A stretch of DNA of 64,000 nt from Acinetobacter piscicola (GTDB taxonomy: Bacteria > Pseudomonadota > Gammaproteobacteria > Pseudomonadales > Moraxellaceae): NCBI RefSeq assembly GCF_002233755.1, contig NZ_NIFO01000006.1:124001-188000 (forward strand), read 5' to 3'. A program made the position numbers and the translations under genes. Numbering within the stretch: the stretch's first letter is position 1; each line of letters opens with the position of its first letter. The notes below the pieces were generated by a model, which was not told the origin of the DNA, did no database searches, and was given only the letters and a program-made list of their open reading frames with translations. Below, piece after piece: positions 46,813-56,301 of this stretch.

Positions 46813-47958
46813 ATGTCTATGTCGGTTCAATCGTCGGTAAAGTCAAAGTTATTTGAGCAAATTCAGTTCGGTTCACTTTCCCTTGTGAATAAAATCGTCA
46901 TTGCACCAATGTGCCAATACTCTGCAACAGATCAAGGTGAAGTTACCTACTGGCATGAACAGCAGTGGGCGAATTATGCTTTATCAGGTGCAGGTTTATG
47001 TATTGTGGAAGCAACAGCCGTACAGGCCAATGGTCGGATTAGTTATGCTGATCTTGGGCTTTGGAATGATACGCAACGTGATCAAATCAAAGCACTTTTG
47101 CATAAAGTGAAAAGTATTTCTCCAATGCCTTTTGCAATACAACTTGCACATGCAGGACGCAAAGCATCTACGGAAAAACCGTGGTTGGTTAAACATGGTA
47201 AAGGTCAGATTGCACCTGAGCTTGAACATGGATGGCAAACGGTTTCAGCCAGTCATATTGCATTTAATCAGGCTGATGTTTTACCGCATGCGTTAAGTAT
47301 TGCTGAAATTAAGCAAATACAGCAAGACTTTGCTGCGGCAGCGGTTCGTGCTGTAGAGGCGGGTTTTTCTTTAATTGAAGTGCATGCAGCGCATGGTTAT
47401 TTGCTACATCAGTTTATGTCTCCACTGTCGAATCACCGTCAGGATGAGTATGGTGGCAGTTTTGAAAATCGTATTCGCTTTACTTTAGACGTGGTACAAG
47501 CAATACAACAGGTCGTACCACACGATTTTCCAGTAGGGATTCGTGTTTCAGCAACGGATTGGATGGAAGCAGAAAATGCTTGGGATATAGCATCGAGCGT
47601 TGAATTATCTAAAGCTTTAGAGCAACTTGGCGTTGCCTATATTCATGTATCTTCAGGCGGATTACATGAAAAACAAAACATTAAAATTGCTGCAAACTAC
47701 CAAGTTCCATTTGCAAATGTAATTAAAAAACAAGTGAATATTCCAGTAATAACAGTAGGTATGATTACAGAGGCTGAACAAGCCGAACAGATTTTGCAAA
47801 ATGAAGAAGCTGATGCAATTGGTTTGGCTCGAGCAATACTTTATGATCCACGTTGGCCGTGGCATGCTGCTGCAAAACTGGGTGAAAAAGTTCAAATAGC
47901 ACCACAATACTTGCGTTGTCAGCCACATGGTGTTAAAGATTTATTTTCAGCGTTTTAA
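46813..47958 (+). CDS. Old Yellow Enzyme-family NADH:flavin oxidoreductase (YqjM/XenA-like)
   Basis: A 381-residue FMN enzyme reducing activated alkenes or nitro compounds. The conserved FMN-binding segments APMCQYSATDQGEVTYWHEQ, QLAHAGRKAS, HAAHGYLLHQFMSPLSNHRQ (substrate-binding His pair) and DAIGLARAILYDPRW match the YqjM subgroup. The ATG at 46813 has GGAAGG 6 bases upstream; a GTG at 46807 is the only earlier start. The physiological substrate is unknown. Confidence 0.93.
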   Translation: MSMSVQSSVKSKLFEQIQFGSLSLVNKIVIAPMCQYSATDQGEVTYWHEQQWANYALSGAGLCIVEATAVQANGRISYADLGLWNDTQRDQIKALLHKVKSISPMPFAIQLAHAGRKASTEKPWLVKHGKGQIAPELEHGWQTVSASHIAFNQADVLPHALSIAEIKQIQQDFAAAAVRAVEAGFSLIEVHAAHGYLLHQFMSPLSNHRQDEYGGSFENRIRFTLDVVQAIQQVVPHDFPVGIRVSATDWMEAENAWDIASSVELSKALEQLGVAYIHVSSGGLHEKQNIKIAANYQVPFANVIKKQVNIPVITVGMITEAEQAEQILQNEEADAIGLARAILYDPRWPWHAAAKLGEKVQIAPQYLRCQPHGVKDLFSAF

Positions 47959-48063
47959 TATTTTGCTATTCAACAATAATGATTTATTAAAAACATTTAA
48001 GTATTTGAAAGATATATTTTAGGGTGTATCTTTCTTTACATCTTCAGGAAAGGGCGCAATTGG

Positions 48064-48987
48064 ATGATTTTTTCGGTAATTTTTCCTGTATTTTTCCTGT
48101 TATTTTTAGGTTTTTTCTCAGTTCGTATTCAGCTCTTAAGCAAAGAACAAATGACTGCACTCAGTGCATTTGTGATTAAGGTTGCTTTGCCTGCACTGCT
48201 ATTACATGCGCTCGCATCTAAAAACTTACAAGAAATTTGGTATCCCTCATATTTTTTCGTTTATGCAGGCGTTACAGCACTTTTATTTACACTGTCTTTT
48301 ATCATTGGAGTAAAAGTATTTTCGAACACTTTTACTCATGCTTCTATCTTTTCACATGGTGCATCCATGTCGAATACCGGTTTGTTGGGTGCAGCAATAT
48401 TGACCTTGCTTATGGGCAATGAAGCAATGATCTATATTTCTTTGGTGGTGATTATTGAGAGTGTTTTTCTCGTTCCTGCTGTATTGGTTTTAGCGGAAAT
48501 AGGACGGCAGAATCAGCCAAATTTCACTGAAATCTTAAAAAGCACTTTATTGACCTTATTTAAAAATCCATTATTTTTATCGGTTGTGATCGGGATGAGC
48601 TGTGCCATTTTTCAGGTTCAGATTCCACATAGCTTAGATCAGGTCTTTGAAATGTTGGGACAAACAGCCGCACCATTGGCGCTGTTTATTATTGGTGGTG
48701 GAATGGTTGGACTGACAATTCAATCTGTAAATAAGCAGACATTGTATTTAGTCTTTTCTAAAAATATATGCATGCCGATATTGGTGTATTTTGGATTGAA
48801 TTATTTAACTGATTTAGATCAAAAAATGATTTATGCGGGAACTTTAATTGCTGCATTACCGATGCCGTCTATATTTGGTATCTTTGGGCAAATTTATGGT
48901 TTAAACGAGAAAGCATTAACACCATTAATGATCAGTACAGTTTTTAGTTTTATTGTGGTGAGTGTATTGATTGGGTTGTGGTGGTAA
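48064..48987 (+). CDS. AEC-family (auxin efflux carrier-like) transporter
   Basis: A 307-residue membrane protein with about 10 hydrophobic segments in two halves and the N-terminal pattern FPVFFLLFLGFFSVRIQLLS typical of AEC transporters. LVVIIESVFLVPAVLVLAEI lies mid-protein. Bacterial members export or import organic acids such as malate. The substrate is not indicated. Confidence 0.88.
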   Translation: MIFSVIFPVFFLLFLGFFSVRIQLLSKEQMTALSAFVIKVALPALLLHALASKNLQEIWYPSYFFVYAGVTALLFTLSFIIGVKVFSNTFTHASIFSHGASMSNTGLLGAAILTLLMGNEAMIYISLVVIIESVFLVPAVLVLAEIGRQNQPNFTEILKSTLLTLFKNPLFLSVVIGMSCAIFQVQIPHSLDQVFEMLGQTAAPLALFIIGGGMVGLTIQSVNKQTLYLVFSKNICMPILVYFGLNYLTDLDQKMIYAGTLIAALPMPSIFGIFGQIYGLNEKALTPLMISTVFSFIVVSVLIGLWW

Positions 48988-49013
48988 AAATACTCTCCGT
49001 AGAGAGTATTTTT
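48986..49013. terminator. bidirectional terminator
   Basis: A perfect 12-bp stem AAAAATACTCTC/GAGAGTATTTTT has loop CGTA. It starts inside the AEC gene's stop codon and also faces the convergent Sel1 gene. Confidence 0.9.
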
Positions 49014-49040
49014 CGTAGTGTGCAGTTTGAAAGAAAATAC

Positions 49041-49859
49041 TTACTTTTTAGGTGTCGCTGCTGCTGGCGCAGGGGTCTTCGCTTTTTCAGCAATAAGTTT
49101 ATTCACAACTTCTAAAGATTCTTTCGCTCTAGGGACGTTTTGCTTCGCTAACTCGCCAAAAATCTTCTGAGCTTCAGGTAAGTTTTGGTTAATCAAATTG
49201 CCATTGGTCATCATGTTTGCAACAGCCATGAGCGCAGGGATATAACCTTTTTGTGCCAACTCTTGGATCGCTTTTAAACCTTGATTGACTGTGACTGCAT
49301 TTTTAGTTTTTAGACCATCGGTAATGTCATACAGTGCTTTGGCATGAATGGCTGGTGGAAAGCCTTTCTTTAGTAATGGGTCAAGTTTTTGTACTGCTAA
49401 TTTGTCAGAAGCGGGTTTTCCTTCTGAAAATAACAGAACTGCCAATTCCACAGTCGCATCATCAAAACCTTGTGAAGATGCTTTTTCTAAGTATTCGCGA
49501 ACTTTTTTAGGGTCTTTCGCTAAGCCTAATTGTCCAGTTGCATAACTTTGAGCCAATACATAACTCGCCACTGGATAACCTTTGGCAGATGAGTCTTGAT
49601 AATATTTTAATGCTTTTTTATCGTCTTTTGCTGTGCCTTGGCCTGTTTGAGTCAAGTATCCGATATTGTATAGTGCTTGCGCATTTCCAGTTTTAGCAAG
49701 TTTGTCCAACTCTTGATAAGCAGCAGTGTAGTTTTTAGCTTGGATTAATTCCTGAGCTTTCGCAAATGCTGGATCTATATTACTTTTTGGAGCATCTGCG
49801 GCAAATACAGTTGCACAGGTCGATAAGCTGAGTAGTGTTGCTAAGAGAATTTTTTTCAT
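49041..49859 (-). CDS. periplasmic Sel1-repeat protein
   Basis: A 272-residue secreted protein with signal peptide LLATLLSLSTCATVFAADA, at least five Sel1-like units (for example DDKKALKYYQDSSAKGYPVA and DPKKVREYLEKASSQGFDDA) and a Pro/Ala/Lys tail APAAATPKK. It probably binds other envelope proteins. It has no lipobox, unlike the Sel1 lipoprotein at 27633. Confidence 0.85.
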   Translation of the reverse strand: MKKILLATLLSLSTCATVFAADAPKSNIDPAFAKAQELIQAKNYTAAYQELDKLAKTGNAQALYNIGYLTQTGQGTAKDDKKALKYYQDSSAKGYPVASYVLAQSYATGQLGLAKDPKKVREYLEKASSQGFDDATVELAVLLFSEGKPASDKLAVQKLDPLLKKGFPPAIHAKALYDITDGLKTKNAVTVNQGLKAIQELAQKGYIPALMAVANMMTNGNLINQNLPEAQKIFGELAKQNVPRAKESLEVVNKLIAEKAKTPAPAAATPKK

Positions 49860-50086
49860 TGTGAGAGGATACCTTTTTTAGTCTCAACATCATCCCATTG
49901 TGGTGTTTAGGACACTGTTGAATATGTGTTTTATCATAAATTGAAAATTGTAAATGTAAACATATCAATTGTATAAGTTGATGTATTTCTGTCTAAATTG
50001 TTTATAAAATAGAAATAATTAATCAAATATTAAGTTAGAAAAGGCAGATCCAAATTTTAAATCTGCCAATCAGAACTAAAAACTTT

Positions 50087-50794
50087 TTATTTCACCGCTT
50101 TTAATAATAACTCAATTTCACCTGATTCAAGCGATCCTGAAATACGGCGACCATCTTTTAAGAAAAATGTTGGTGTACCATCAATTTCGAGTTTTTTAGC
50201 AAGTTGAATATTTTTTTCAATCGGCGTTTTACATGCTTTAACTTTGGCAGGTTGTTTTTTATCAATCATATAGTCTTGCCAAGTTTGGTATTGGTCTTTA
50301 GCGCACCAGATTTGATCGGCAACAGTTGCGGCATTTGGGTGTAATCGAGTAATTGGATATAAAAATAAATAAATAGTGACGTTATCTATATTTTTAAATT
50401 CTTTTTCAAGATGTTGGCAATATGGACAATCAGGGTCACTAAATAAGTAAATGACACGTTCACCATTGCCTTTCACATGTTTAATGGCTTGTTTTAAAGG
50501 CAAAGCTTTAACATCAATGCTATTTAAAACTTGTTCACGTGCTTCCGTTAAATTTTGTTGTTGTTTTAAATCAATCAAATTACCGACAAAGAAATATTGC
50601 GCATCTTCATTGGTATAGACAATACGTCCTCCCATATAGACTTCATACATATCTTTAACAGGGGTGTTATGCACTGATTTTACTGAAATTTCAGGATATT
50701 TAGTTTTTAAATTTTGTTCAAGTGTTTTGATATCAGCATGAGCTGAGCTTAATGTTATTAGGCTTAATGTGAGTGTTGATAGCCAAGCTTTCAT
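50087..50794 (-). CDS. dsbC: disulfide isomerase DsbC
   Basis: A 235-residue periplasmic thiol:disulfide isomerase. The signal peptide (AWLSTLTLSLITLSSAHA) is followed by an N-terminal dimerisation domain of about 60 residues and a thioredoxin fold with active site DPDCPYCQHLEKEF (C123-P-Y-C126) and the cis-Pro loop GTPTFFLKDGRR. The ATG at 50794 is preferred over the TTG at 50806. DsbC corrects wrong disulfides and is kept reduced by DsbD. Confidence 0.94.
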   Translation of the reverse strand: MKAWLSTLTLSLITLSSAHADIKTLEQNLKTKYPEISVKSVHNTPVKDMYEVYMGGRIVYTNEDAQYFFVGNLIDLKQQQNLTEAREQVLNSIDVKALPLKQAIKHVKGNGERVIYLFSDPDCPYCQHLEKEFKNIDNVTIYLFLYPITRLHPNAATVADQIWCAKDQYQTWQDYMIDKKQPAKVKACKTPIEKNIQLAKKLEIDGTPTFFLKDGRRISGSLESGEIELLLKAVK

Positions 50795-50908
50795 GGTTGA
50801 ACTCAATAAAATAATCTAGCTTATTTTGCTTCAAAGCTTAATCGAAAATATATTGAGATCATGTAATTATCATCCATATGAAATAGTTTAATACTTGATG
50901 AGCACATG

Positions 50909-51245
50909 TTAATCCAAATAAGGCTGTACAGTTTCTTTTAATATTTCAATTAATTCTTCATCCATATATTGGTAATCATCTGGAATATCCAAAACAATGA
51001 CCTGCTTGTGTAGTAACTGGTTTGGAAATTTCTCTTTGATATTTTGTTTATGTTTTTGTTCCATCACAAAAATGAAGTCTGCCCAAGCGATATCTTTGCT
51101 AGAAACGGTATGTTTAGCATGTTTACTGGTTCCAGCAGAACGGGTAGAGACACCATAACCTACCGCAAAACAATCGCTCCCTTGTGCAGCAGTGCTGCTC
51201 AGGACTTCTCCATTGATTACGACTACAAATAAAAAGAATGTTCAA
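50909..51245 (-). pseudogene. low-molecular-weight protein-tyrosine-phosphatase-like gene, frameshifted
   Basis: From TTG 51245 the frame reads NILFICSRNQWRSP, the P-loop C-x5-R of the small phosphatase family. It then loses register near 51200. The continuation GVSTRSAGTSKHAKHTVSSK, WADFIFVMEQKHKQNIKEKF and VIVLDIPDDYQYMDEELIEI is in another frame and ends at 50909. The whole would be about 110 residues, normal for this group. A single base change of length explains it. The usual start may have been ATG, now TTG. The gap from 50795 to 51397 holds nothing else. Confidence 0.85.
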
Positions 51246-51397
51246 TCAGTGATTTTCCTATTTATATTTAGAGAATTTTAGTGCTAATCAATAAAATAAT
51301 CTAAGCACGAAGTTTATTCAAAAAAAGATGAAAAGAGATTTGCTTTTCGCTCAGCTTTTGGTTAAATCTGCCCTTAAATGAAATTGTGAGAAGACCG

Positions 51398-51643
51398 ATG
51401 TTTATTAAAGGCATTAAACGTAATTATGACAAAATTAGTCAAGATGACAGTATTGCCGATGAAGATAAAATTGATGCGTTATTGATGAAACTTGGTGCTG
51501 AATTTTTAGTCAGTAAAGATGACCGTGTTTATATTTTTGAAAAAGACGGGCAGACTGCAAAATTTGATGCAAAACATGCACGTGCATTTCATTTTAAAGA
51601 CTATGTTTGTAAAGACATGAATAAATTATTTCATGGGTTTTGA
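51398..51643 (+). CDS. small conserved-looking protein of unknown function
   Basis: An 81-residue acidic/basic soluble protein (MFIKGIKRNYDKISQDDSIA, then KLGAEFLVSKDDRVYIFEKD). The start at 51398 has GAGAAGA upstream; GTG 51386 is in frame but poorer. No membrane segment or motif is recognised. Confidence 0.65.
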   Translation: MFIKGIKRNYDKISQDDSIADEDKIDALLMKLGAEFLVSKDDRVYIFEKDGQTAKFDAKHARAFHFKDYVCKDMNKLFHGF

Positions 51644-51997
51644 TCTTTAATATTCATTGAAAATGAGAGAGCAGTTAACGAACTGGAAAACGGTTTAATT
51701 AATTAGATGAGCCTTTTGTCTAAGTATTGATTATTGTAAGGGATTTCTAAGGTAATCCCTTTTTTTATTGTAAGTATTTAATTTTGTTTAAACTCTGTTT
51801 TTGATATTCTATTTGTATTCACAGCATAAGTGTAAATGTCATCACCCACTGTAAAGACGCTTGGAGTGGTTGGGCTCAAAATGAATATAAAATAAAAGTT
51901 TGTATCTAGGGAGCCTACCTGCTTTGCGAGCAAAAGCATTTGACTATGTACTGGTCATTCAAGTTATATAATATAAAAATAAGCTGTTTTTCATAAG
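51642..51997. other. non-coding gap with a terminator
   Basis: AAGGGATT/AATCCCTT (51738-51760) followed by seven T is an intrinsic terminator, about 95 bases after the small gene. The rest, 51768-51997, holds no ORF. The block 51905-51945 (GAGCCTACCTGCTTTGCGAG) is more GC-rich than its surroundings, with no assignment. Confidence 0.55.
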
Positions 51998-53197
51998 ATG
52001 AATCGAGACCGATCTAAAATGATGAAAGTATTCTCAATCTTATTCATATACTTAATTTGCCCAATGGTTGTTTTAGCCCAACAGCCAAACCTTGTTCCTC
52101 ATCAAATCAACTTAAAAAATGGGAAGCGTTTTTCTTTAAATCTTCCAGCAAATTACGAAATCATTCCAGCGGCTGAAGGTTTAAAACGAGTTCGTTTTTT
52201 TAGCAAAGCGCCCGATGGGAGAATGTTTGTAACGGATATGCACGATTTGTCCGACAATGAAAAAGGCGTCGTTTATATTTTGGATGAATGGAATGCTGAA
52301 ACTGGGAAATTCGGCAAAATCATTCCTTATATGACGGGGTTGAAGAATCCAAATTCAGTTCAATTTTATACCGATTCTTCTGGACAAGACTGGTTGTATT
52401 TGGCTGAAACTCATCAGCTCACCCGACGAAAATTTACCCAAGGTGAAATTAAACCCACGGCAAAAGCTGAAGTTTTAGCGACTTTTCCTGATTATGGTTT
52501 AAGTTATAAATATGGTGGTTGGCATTTAACACGAACTATTGCAGTGGGTGGAAACGGGAAAATTTATGTTTCCGTTGGCTCAAGTTGCAACGCTTGTGTT
52601 GAGAAAGAAAAAGTTCGAGCAACAGTTTTAGAAATGAACCCCGACGGTTCAGAACAAAAAGTTTATGCCACAGGTTTACGCAATGCAGTCGGTTTGAAAT
52701 GGGTGGGTAAATTTTTATTTGCCACCAATCAAGGCGCAGACCATTTGGGTAAAAATAAGCCTGATGAAACTTTTTATGCACTCAAACGTGATGCAGATTA
52801 TGGCTGGCCATCTTGTTATTCGTCGAATGGAAAAATTTATGCAGACCCAAAATTTAAACGTCCAACAGGATGTAAAAATGTACCAACTCCTTATGCCTAT
52901 TTCCCATCGCATTCATCTGCACTTGGCTTTGACTATTTTGATGATCCGAATATGGATGAGACTATTAAAAATTCTTTTTTAGTTGCTTTGCATGGTTCTA
53001 GGGATGCCACAATTGGTCATGGCTATAAAATTGTGATTATGCGTAAAGGGCAAAAACTTGAAACCTTTATGGATGGTTTTTTAGTGAGGAATAAGGTGAA
53101 TGGTCGCCCTGCGGATATTTACCGTATAGATGCAAATTCCTTTTATTTTTCAGATGATAAGGGTGGTGTGGTTTATTATGTGAGGCGGAGAGAATAG
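51998..53197 (+). CDS. PQQ-dependent sugar dehydrogenase-like protein (sorbosone dehydrogenase fold)
   Basis: A 399-residue secreted protein (hydrophobic ILFIYLICPMVVLAQQ near the N-terminus). The beta-propeller has the family hallmarks ADHLGKNKPDETFYALKRDA, DYGWPSCYSSNGKIY and SALGFDYFDDP. Relatives oxidise aldose sugars using PQQ in the periplasm, but many members bind no PQQ. ATG 52019 or 52022 would give a signal peptide starting closer to its hydrophobic core. Confidence 0.82.
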   Translation: MNRDRSKMMKVFSILFIYLICPMVVLAQQPNLVPHQINLKNGKRFSLNLPANYEIIPAAEGLKRVRFFSKAPDGRMFVTDMHDLSDNEKGVVYILDEWNAETGKFGKIIPYMTGLKNPNSVQFYTDSSGQDWLYLAETHQLTRRKFTQGEIKPTAKAEVLATFPDYGLSYKYGGWHLTRTIAVGGNGKIYVSVGSSCNACVEKEKVRATVLEMNPDGSEQKVYATGLRNAVGLKWVGKFLFATNQGADHLGKNKPDETFYALKRDADYGWPSCYSSNGKIYADPKFKRPTGCKNVPTPYAYFPSHSSALGFDYFDDPNMDETIKNSFLVALHGSRDATIGHGYKIVIMRKGQKLETFMDGFLVRNKVNGRPADIYRIDANSFYFSDDKGGVVYYVRRRE

Positions 53198-53199
53198 AA

Positions 53200-53226
53200 A
53201 AGCCAAAGTTTTTAAAACTTTGGCTT
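53200..53226. terminator. bidirectional terminator
   Basis: A 13-bp perfect stem AAGCCAAAGTTTT/AAAACTTTGGCTT lies between convergent genes. Confidence 0.88.
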
Positions 53227-53241
53227 GAAGTGATGATTGTT

Positions 53242-55272
53242 TTATCTATTACATTTTTCTATATGTTGAAAAATACGTTCACAAAGTTCTTTTGCTGTTG
53301 GTGTTAGTTGCCAGTTTTCATATCTCATTAATACTTTTGAAATTTCACAAAAGCTAACTTTGTCATCAATAGTTCCAGATTTATCAGAAAGTAAACGAGG
53401 TAAGGCAATTTGCTCATTTTGGGCATTTAATTTAGGTGTATTATCTATACGGATAACGTCATCGATAATTTTTCCAATACCAAAATCGCTGATGTAATTT
53501 ATAGAGTCAGTTAACTGATTAATATCAAATTCTGAAGTATCAGTTCTTGCATTAAACCCTTTTGTACTTAAATTCGAATTCGTATCTGCATGTAGTGTAA
53601 TTTGTTGATGTGTTCTACTTATGCCTTGAAACTTAATTAAACTTGTTTTGTAAATGATAGATGGATCAAGTGTATTTTCTATTTCTTTACAAGGTAAGAT
53701 ATAGACATTTTCTTCTTTAAGTTCAGTTTTCCACTCATTTAATCTATCAGCTTTTGGTTCATTATCTCCATCTGCTAAAAGTAGAATATTTTGGGTAATT
53801 GCCTTAGCTGTTAATCCTTGATTATTTTCTAAAAAATCAAGTGCTTCTTCTTTTGTTGCGAAGTCATCCATAAAACTCCAATGTGTGATATTTCCACCTG
53901 CATATTCAACAAAGGCATAATGAAAGTTAGGCATAAATCCTAGATATTTTTTATGCTTTTTTAAGTCCTCATCAATTTCTTCTTGTGTTTTATTATTTGT
54001 TTGTAAAAGCTCTAGTAAGTATTTTTTCATATATTGGGCTATATACATTCTGTCTGTAACACCTTCTACCCAAATGGTGCAATTGGCTAAATAAACAGAA
54101 GAAGGCTTTACACCCAAGGAAGCGAGTAGGTCACGATCTCTATCACAACGATGAATTCTAAAATCGAAGCCATCTTTAGGATCTTTCACAAACTTTTGAA
54201 TAATCACTTGATCCGATTCATCTGCCATATCTAGTAGATGGTTGGAGTGTGTGGTAAAGAAATAATAGTGTTTAGTTTCATTTAGATAGAAATTCATGAG
54301 TTGACGAACCATACCAGCATGCATATGCAGTTCAGGTTCTTCGATAAAGAATGCATGAATTTTATCTTTTTTGATAAAAGCTTCATAAGTTAGAATAATG
54401 ACTTGTTGTAATCCATCACCGAGTTCAGAAATAGAGAATTGTTTATCACTTCCGATTTTAATATTTACAACATCTTGGTCATGTTTTGGGATAAGTGTAA
54501 TAGGTTCATTGTCAAAAAAATATTGGCTTAATTTTTCTTCATATTGTTTGATAATTTCACGTTGTTCCGGTTCTCCAAGCAAGTGAATTTTCAGTTCGTG
54601 ATAAAGACACTCACCTGTAATAATATTTGATGAATTATATTTTTCTTTATCACTGAAATAGTCTTTTTGAGCACGTTCAATGTAAGGTTGCTTATTTTCT
54701 GTTTCTGTAACGGGGCGCATACCTCGTAGAATAGGAATATAAGATTTCGAAACAAATTTTAGATCTGAGATAAAAGATTTTTTTGCTTGATAATACTCAC
54801 TTTTAATATCAGTATTTTGTTCGTAGTCTTGACTAAGTTGACTATGATGGGAGTAACTTAAAATATTAGACAGAATTTCTATTTCATTGGATTTAAAAAA
54901 AGGAGAGTCTATTATTGATTTATTTTGATTGTTTTTAATCCATTCTATTTTACTTAAGTTTGATCTTGAATCTATTGGTTGAAGGCTGTGGCTTATTGAA
55001 GAATATGTATCTTTTGTTTTCTTAATAAATTGGGCTTTATTTAATAATTCAAAGAAACTGGTAAATACTCTATTTTTCAAATTAAATATATAAAAATTTT
55101 CTGGATTATATTTTGTAATAAAAAGATTTCTCAAAAAACGACTTTTCCCCGCATTATTTTTACCAATAAAAAAGTTCAGTCGTTTTATTTCTATAATTTG
55201 ATCATAATCTTTTTCATTATCAGAGCTATAGCCTTCTAAGTTTTCCGCCCAATAGTATAATTTTTCAGTCAT
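53242..55272 (-). CDS. OLD-family ATPase/Toprim nuclease
   Basis: A 676-residue protein joining an ABC-type ATPase to a Toprim nuclease. Walker A is GKNNAGKS (37-44), the signature region SELGDGLQQVIIL, Walker B HAFFIEEPELHMH and the H-loop FFTTHSNHLLDM. The Toprim acidic residues are in IWVEGVTDRMYIAQY (Glu) and NILLLADGDNEPKAD (DxD). OLD proteins, including phage P2 Old and GajA of the Gabija system, act in phage defence. No UvrD-type GajB helicase is adjacent, so it is a stand-alone form. The gene appears more AT-rich than its neighbours, and its start lies directly behind the ygfZ terminator. Confidence 0.88.
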   Translation of the reverse strand: MTEKLYYWAENLEGYSSDNEKDYDQIIEIKRLNFFIGKNNAGKSRFLRNLFITKYNPENFYIFNLKNRVFTSFFELLNKAQFIKKTKDTYSSISHSLQPIDSRSNLSKIEWIKNNQNKSIIDSPFFKSNEIEILSNILSYSHHSQLSQDYEQNTDIKSEYYQAKKSFISDLKFVSKSYIPILRGMRPVTETENKQPYIERAQKDYFSDKEKYNSSNIITGECLYHELKIHLLGEPEQREIIKQYEEKLSQYFFDNEPITLIPKHDQDVVNIKIGSDKQFSISELGDGLQQVIILTYEAFIKKDKIHAFFIEEPELHMHAGMVRQLMNFYLNETKHYYFFTTHSNHLLDMADESDQVIIQKFVKDPKDGFDFRIHRCDRDRDLLASLGVKPSSVYLANCTIWVEGVTDRMYIAQYMKKYLLELLQTNNKTQEEIDEDLKKHKKYLGFMPNFHYAFVEYAGGNITHWSFMDDFATKEEALDFLENNQGLTAKAITQNILLLADGDNEPKADRLNEWKTELKEENVYILPCKEIENTLDPSIIYKTSLIKFQGISRTHQQITLHADTNSNLSTKGFNARTDTSEFDINQLTDSINYISDFGIGKIIDDVIRIDNTPKLNAQNEQIALPRLLSDKSGTIDDKVSFCEISKVLMRYENWQLTPTAKELCERIFQHIEKCNR

Positions 55273-55310
55273 TAAAAAGCCCCCAAAACTAAGAATAAGT
55301 TTTAGAGGCT
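55273..55310 (-). terminator. terminator of ygfZ that abuts the OLD gene start
   Basis: On the minus strand AGCCTCTAAAACT (55310-55298) pairs with AGTTTTGGGGGCT (55290-55278), 13 bp with two G-U pairs. TTTTTA and then the OLD ATG follow immediately. The GGGGG that would serve as the ribosome site of the OLD gene lies inside the 3' arm. Confidence 0.8.
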
Positions 55311-55341
55311 AATTTATCACAACATTCTAAAAAATATAAAG

Positions 55342-56064
55342 TTATTGCGGTCTAGCCACATCACCATTTAAGCTTTCAGGCAAGTCTAAAATATCTAAAC
55401 TTAATTCTGCCAAAGCAGCAGGTTTTGCAACCACTAAAGCTTTGTAAGTGTCATCTAATTCAATGCTGTTGACGATCTGTGTACTACTGTTCAACAAGGT
55501 CGCAGGCGCAGGGGCATGTCCACCACCTAAAACCAAATGTAACCAACTTTTAGGTTTTGCCTTAAACCACAAGCGTGCGATGATTTCCTGACCTAAATAA
55601 CAGCCTTTGTCGTAATGCACGCCTTCACGTTGATGTAAACGTAATTCCTGAGGTTGAAACAGGTGCTCAGTTGCGGCTGAAATCCATGCCTGACCTGCAT
55701 CAATAGCTTTTAACTGCCATGCATTCACATCCGTTTCAGTCGTTGAAAAGTCAGTGGTTGCACCATTCAAAATAGGAAAAACTTGAGCTGTTTGTTCAAG
55801 CTTCATTTTTGAAAAGGCACCAAATTTTTTGATGTGTTTGGCAAACTCTTCCGCTTGGTCTTGTGTGGTCACGATTTCGAAATGTTCAGGATTCAGTTTT
55901 TTTAACCAAAGCCCAAAATGAATACGACCTTTTAAATCACAAATCGCTGTGTATTGGGAAACATTTTCAGCCAAAGCTTCAACATTTACAGTCACTTGCC
56001 CTTGAAGAAATTTGAGTGCATCTACACCAATTAATGTGAAAGAAGAGAAAGCTAAATCGCTCAT
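55342..56064 (-). CDS. ygfZ: tRNA-modifying protein YgfZ
   Basis: A 240-residue folate-binding protein related to GcvT that supports iron-sulfur cluster repair and MiaB-type tRNA modification. Its signature is VHYDKGCYLGQEIIARLWF (KGCYxGQE), and the N-terminus has FLQGQVTVNVEAL and CDLKGRIHFGLWL. Length is slightly short of E. coli YgfZ (326) but typical of the genus. OLD follows on the same strand. Confidence 0.92.
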   Translation of the reverse strand: MSDLAFSSFTLIGVDALKFLQGQVTVNVEALAENVSQYTAICDLKGRIHFGLWLKKLNPEHFEIVTTQDQAEEFAKHIKKFGAFSKMKLEQTAQVFPILNGATTDFSTTETDVNAWQLKAIDAGQAWISAATEHLFQPQELRLHQREGVHYDKGCYLGQEIIARLWFKAKPKSWLHLVLGGGHAPAPATLLNSSTQIVNSIELDDTYKALVVAKPAALAELSLDILDLPESLNGDVARPQ

Positions 56065-56301
56065 GAAATGCTCGCTTGTCTTAAATCTAATACTAAAGAA
56101 TGACCCTTATTCTCCGCTATTTTTCAAAAAAGAGAAGGTTTAGTGAAAATATTTTCATGTAATTGTTACTAAATGTTTCCAAAACCCCTGTTTTTATATG
56201 TAAATACATGAAATATAAACGATTTGGGAAATGGGTTTTCGACAGTGTACTATTCAACCCAATAGACACGCAGTACAAAATGATGCAAGAGGCACACCCC
56301 C

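Noticed and set aside
53242..55272. Full Gabija system
   Set aside because: No UvrD-like helicase (GajB) is next to the OLD gene; neighbours are a sugar dehydrogenase and ygfZ.
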